Both the position numbers and the translations under genes were made by a program. Shown piece by piece: positions 5,022 through 5,465 of a DNA stretch of 5,465 nucleotides. The DNA comes from Campylobacterota bacterium. GTDB taxonomy: Bacteria > Campylobacterota > Campylobacteria > Campylobacterales > Sulfurovaceae. Under the pieces are notes generated by a model. That model worked only from the letters and a program-made list of their open reading frames with translations, was not told where the DNA came from and did no database searches. How positions within the stretch are numbered: position 1 is the stretch's first letter; the number at the start of each line of letters is the position of its first letter. Location of the stretch: NCBI GenBank assembly GCA_013153675.1, contig JAADEA010000027.1, forward strand, positions 1 to 5,465, written 5' to 3'.

Positions 5022-5465
5022 TGCTATATAGATTTATAGAAAAACACTTCTTTAGCCCCTCTTTTGCGAGCTATTTAGCTCTTTTACCTCTTTTGCCTCT
5101 TTCTATTTTATATGCTTTAATTATGTTTATAAGAAGAAAAATAGCAAAGCAAGAGGAATTTCCTATTCCAATTATTAGTATTGGTAATTTAATAGTAGGA
5201 GGAAGTGGCAAGACTCCTTTTGCCATAGAGCTTGCTAAAAAAATTTCACCTAATTATAAAATAGCATATATCTTAAGAGGTTACAAAAGAAAGAGCAAAG
5301 GATTAATAGTAGTAAGAGATAAAGAGATAAAAAGTACCCCTAAAGAGAGTGGAGATGAAGCATATATGGCTGCTTGTGAATTAAAAGATGCTATTGTAAT
5401 AGTATCTGAAGATAGAAAAAAATCTTATTTTTTTGCTTTTGGAACCATGCACTTTTTAGATAAAA
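5021..5465 (+). CDS. lpxK: Tetraacyldisaccharide 4'-kinase, N-terminal part (partial)
   Basis: The first 148 codons of LpxK, cut by the right edge; full-length enzymes are about 300-350 residues. LpxK phosphorylates the 4' position of the tetraacylated disaccharide 1-phosphate to form lipid IVA, at the inner face of the inner membrane. A hydrophobic N-terminal helix (about 15-37) followed by RRK fits its membrane anchoring. The P-loop segment GNLIVGGSGKTP (55-66) is diagnostic, and LRGYKRKSKG (85-94) and ESGDEAYM (109-116) follow as in the family. The ATG shares one base with the aminotransferase stop (TAATG). The nearest Shine-Dalgarno-like run, AAGGAA (4995-5000), is 20 nt away, so translation probably depends on coupling to the upstream gene. 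Confidence 0.9.
   Translation, partial: MLYRFIEKHFFSPSFASYLALLPLLPLSILYALIMFIRRKIAKQEEFPIPIISIGNLIVGGSGKTPFAIELAKKISPNYKIAYILRGYKRKSKGLIVVRDKEIKSTPKESGDEAYMAACELKDAIVIVSEDRKKSYFFAFGTMHFLDK

Overview
The window is strongly AT-rich, with AGA arginine and ATA isoleucine codons throughout and tightly packed genes. Its gene content (a DUF455 ferritin-like protein, a YcbL-like metallo-beta-lactamase hydrolase beside tyrA, and a DegT-type aminotransferase joined to lpxK) points to a Campylobacterota (former Epsilonproteobacteria) genome. lpxK indicates a Gram-negative cell that makes lipid A. The exact genus cannot be fixed from the sequence.

Layout, left to right. (1) Positions 1-75 hold the last 24 codons of an unidentified gene, with a hairpin terminator over its stop codon. 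(2) Positions 138-1518 form a two-gene metal-homeostasis operon: an operator/promoter, an ArsP/SO_0444-like permease, and a CsoR/FrmR-family repressor that overlaps the permease stop by ATGA. The G-tract operator over the promoter matches what this repressor family binds, so the operon looks self-repressed. (3) Positions 1526-2971, minus strand, carry a metallo-beta-lactamase-fold hydrolase followed with no gap (TAAATG) by prephenate dehydrogenase tyrA. tyrA ends 7 bp from the repressor gene in a convergent arrangement with no convincing terminator. (4) Positions 2990-3799 carry a DUF455 protein, divergent from the hydrolase across only 18 bp. It has no Shine-Dalgarno but a TATAAT box 7 bp before its ATG, which suggests a leaderless mRNA. 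(5) Positions 3800-3911 are a spacer with a second TATAAT and a possible 22-codon ORF. (6) Positions 3912-5465 carry a DegT/DnrJ/EryC1/StrS-type aminotransferase with an altered active-site segment, overlapping by TAATG the start of lpxK, which runs off the right edge.

Functionally, the window joins metal efflux and its sensing, the tyrosine branch of aromatic amino-acid synthesis, two poorly understood metal-dependent proteins (hydrolase and DUF455), and a lipid A step with an associated sugar-type aminotransferase. There are no tRNA or rRNA genes, CRISPR arrays, insertion sequences or long repeats. No clearly new multi-gene system is visible. The points most worth a second look are the non-standard ligand pattern of the repressor, its readable operator, the apparent leaderless start of the DUF455 gene, and the modified PLP site of the aminotransferase next to lpxK.
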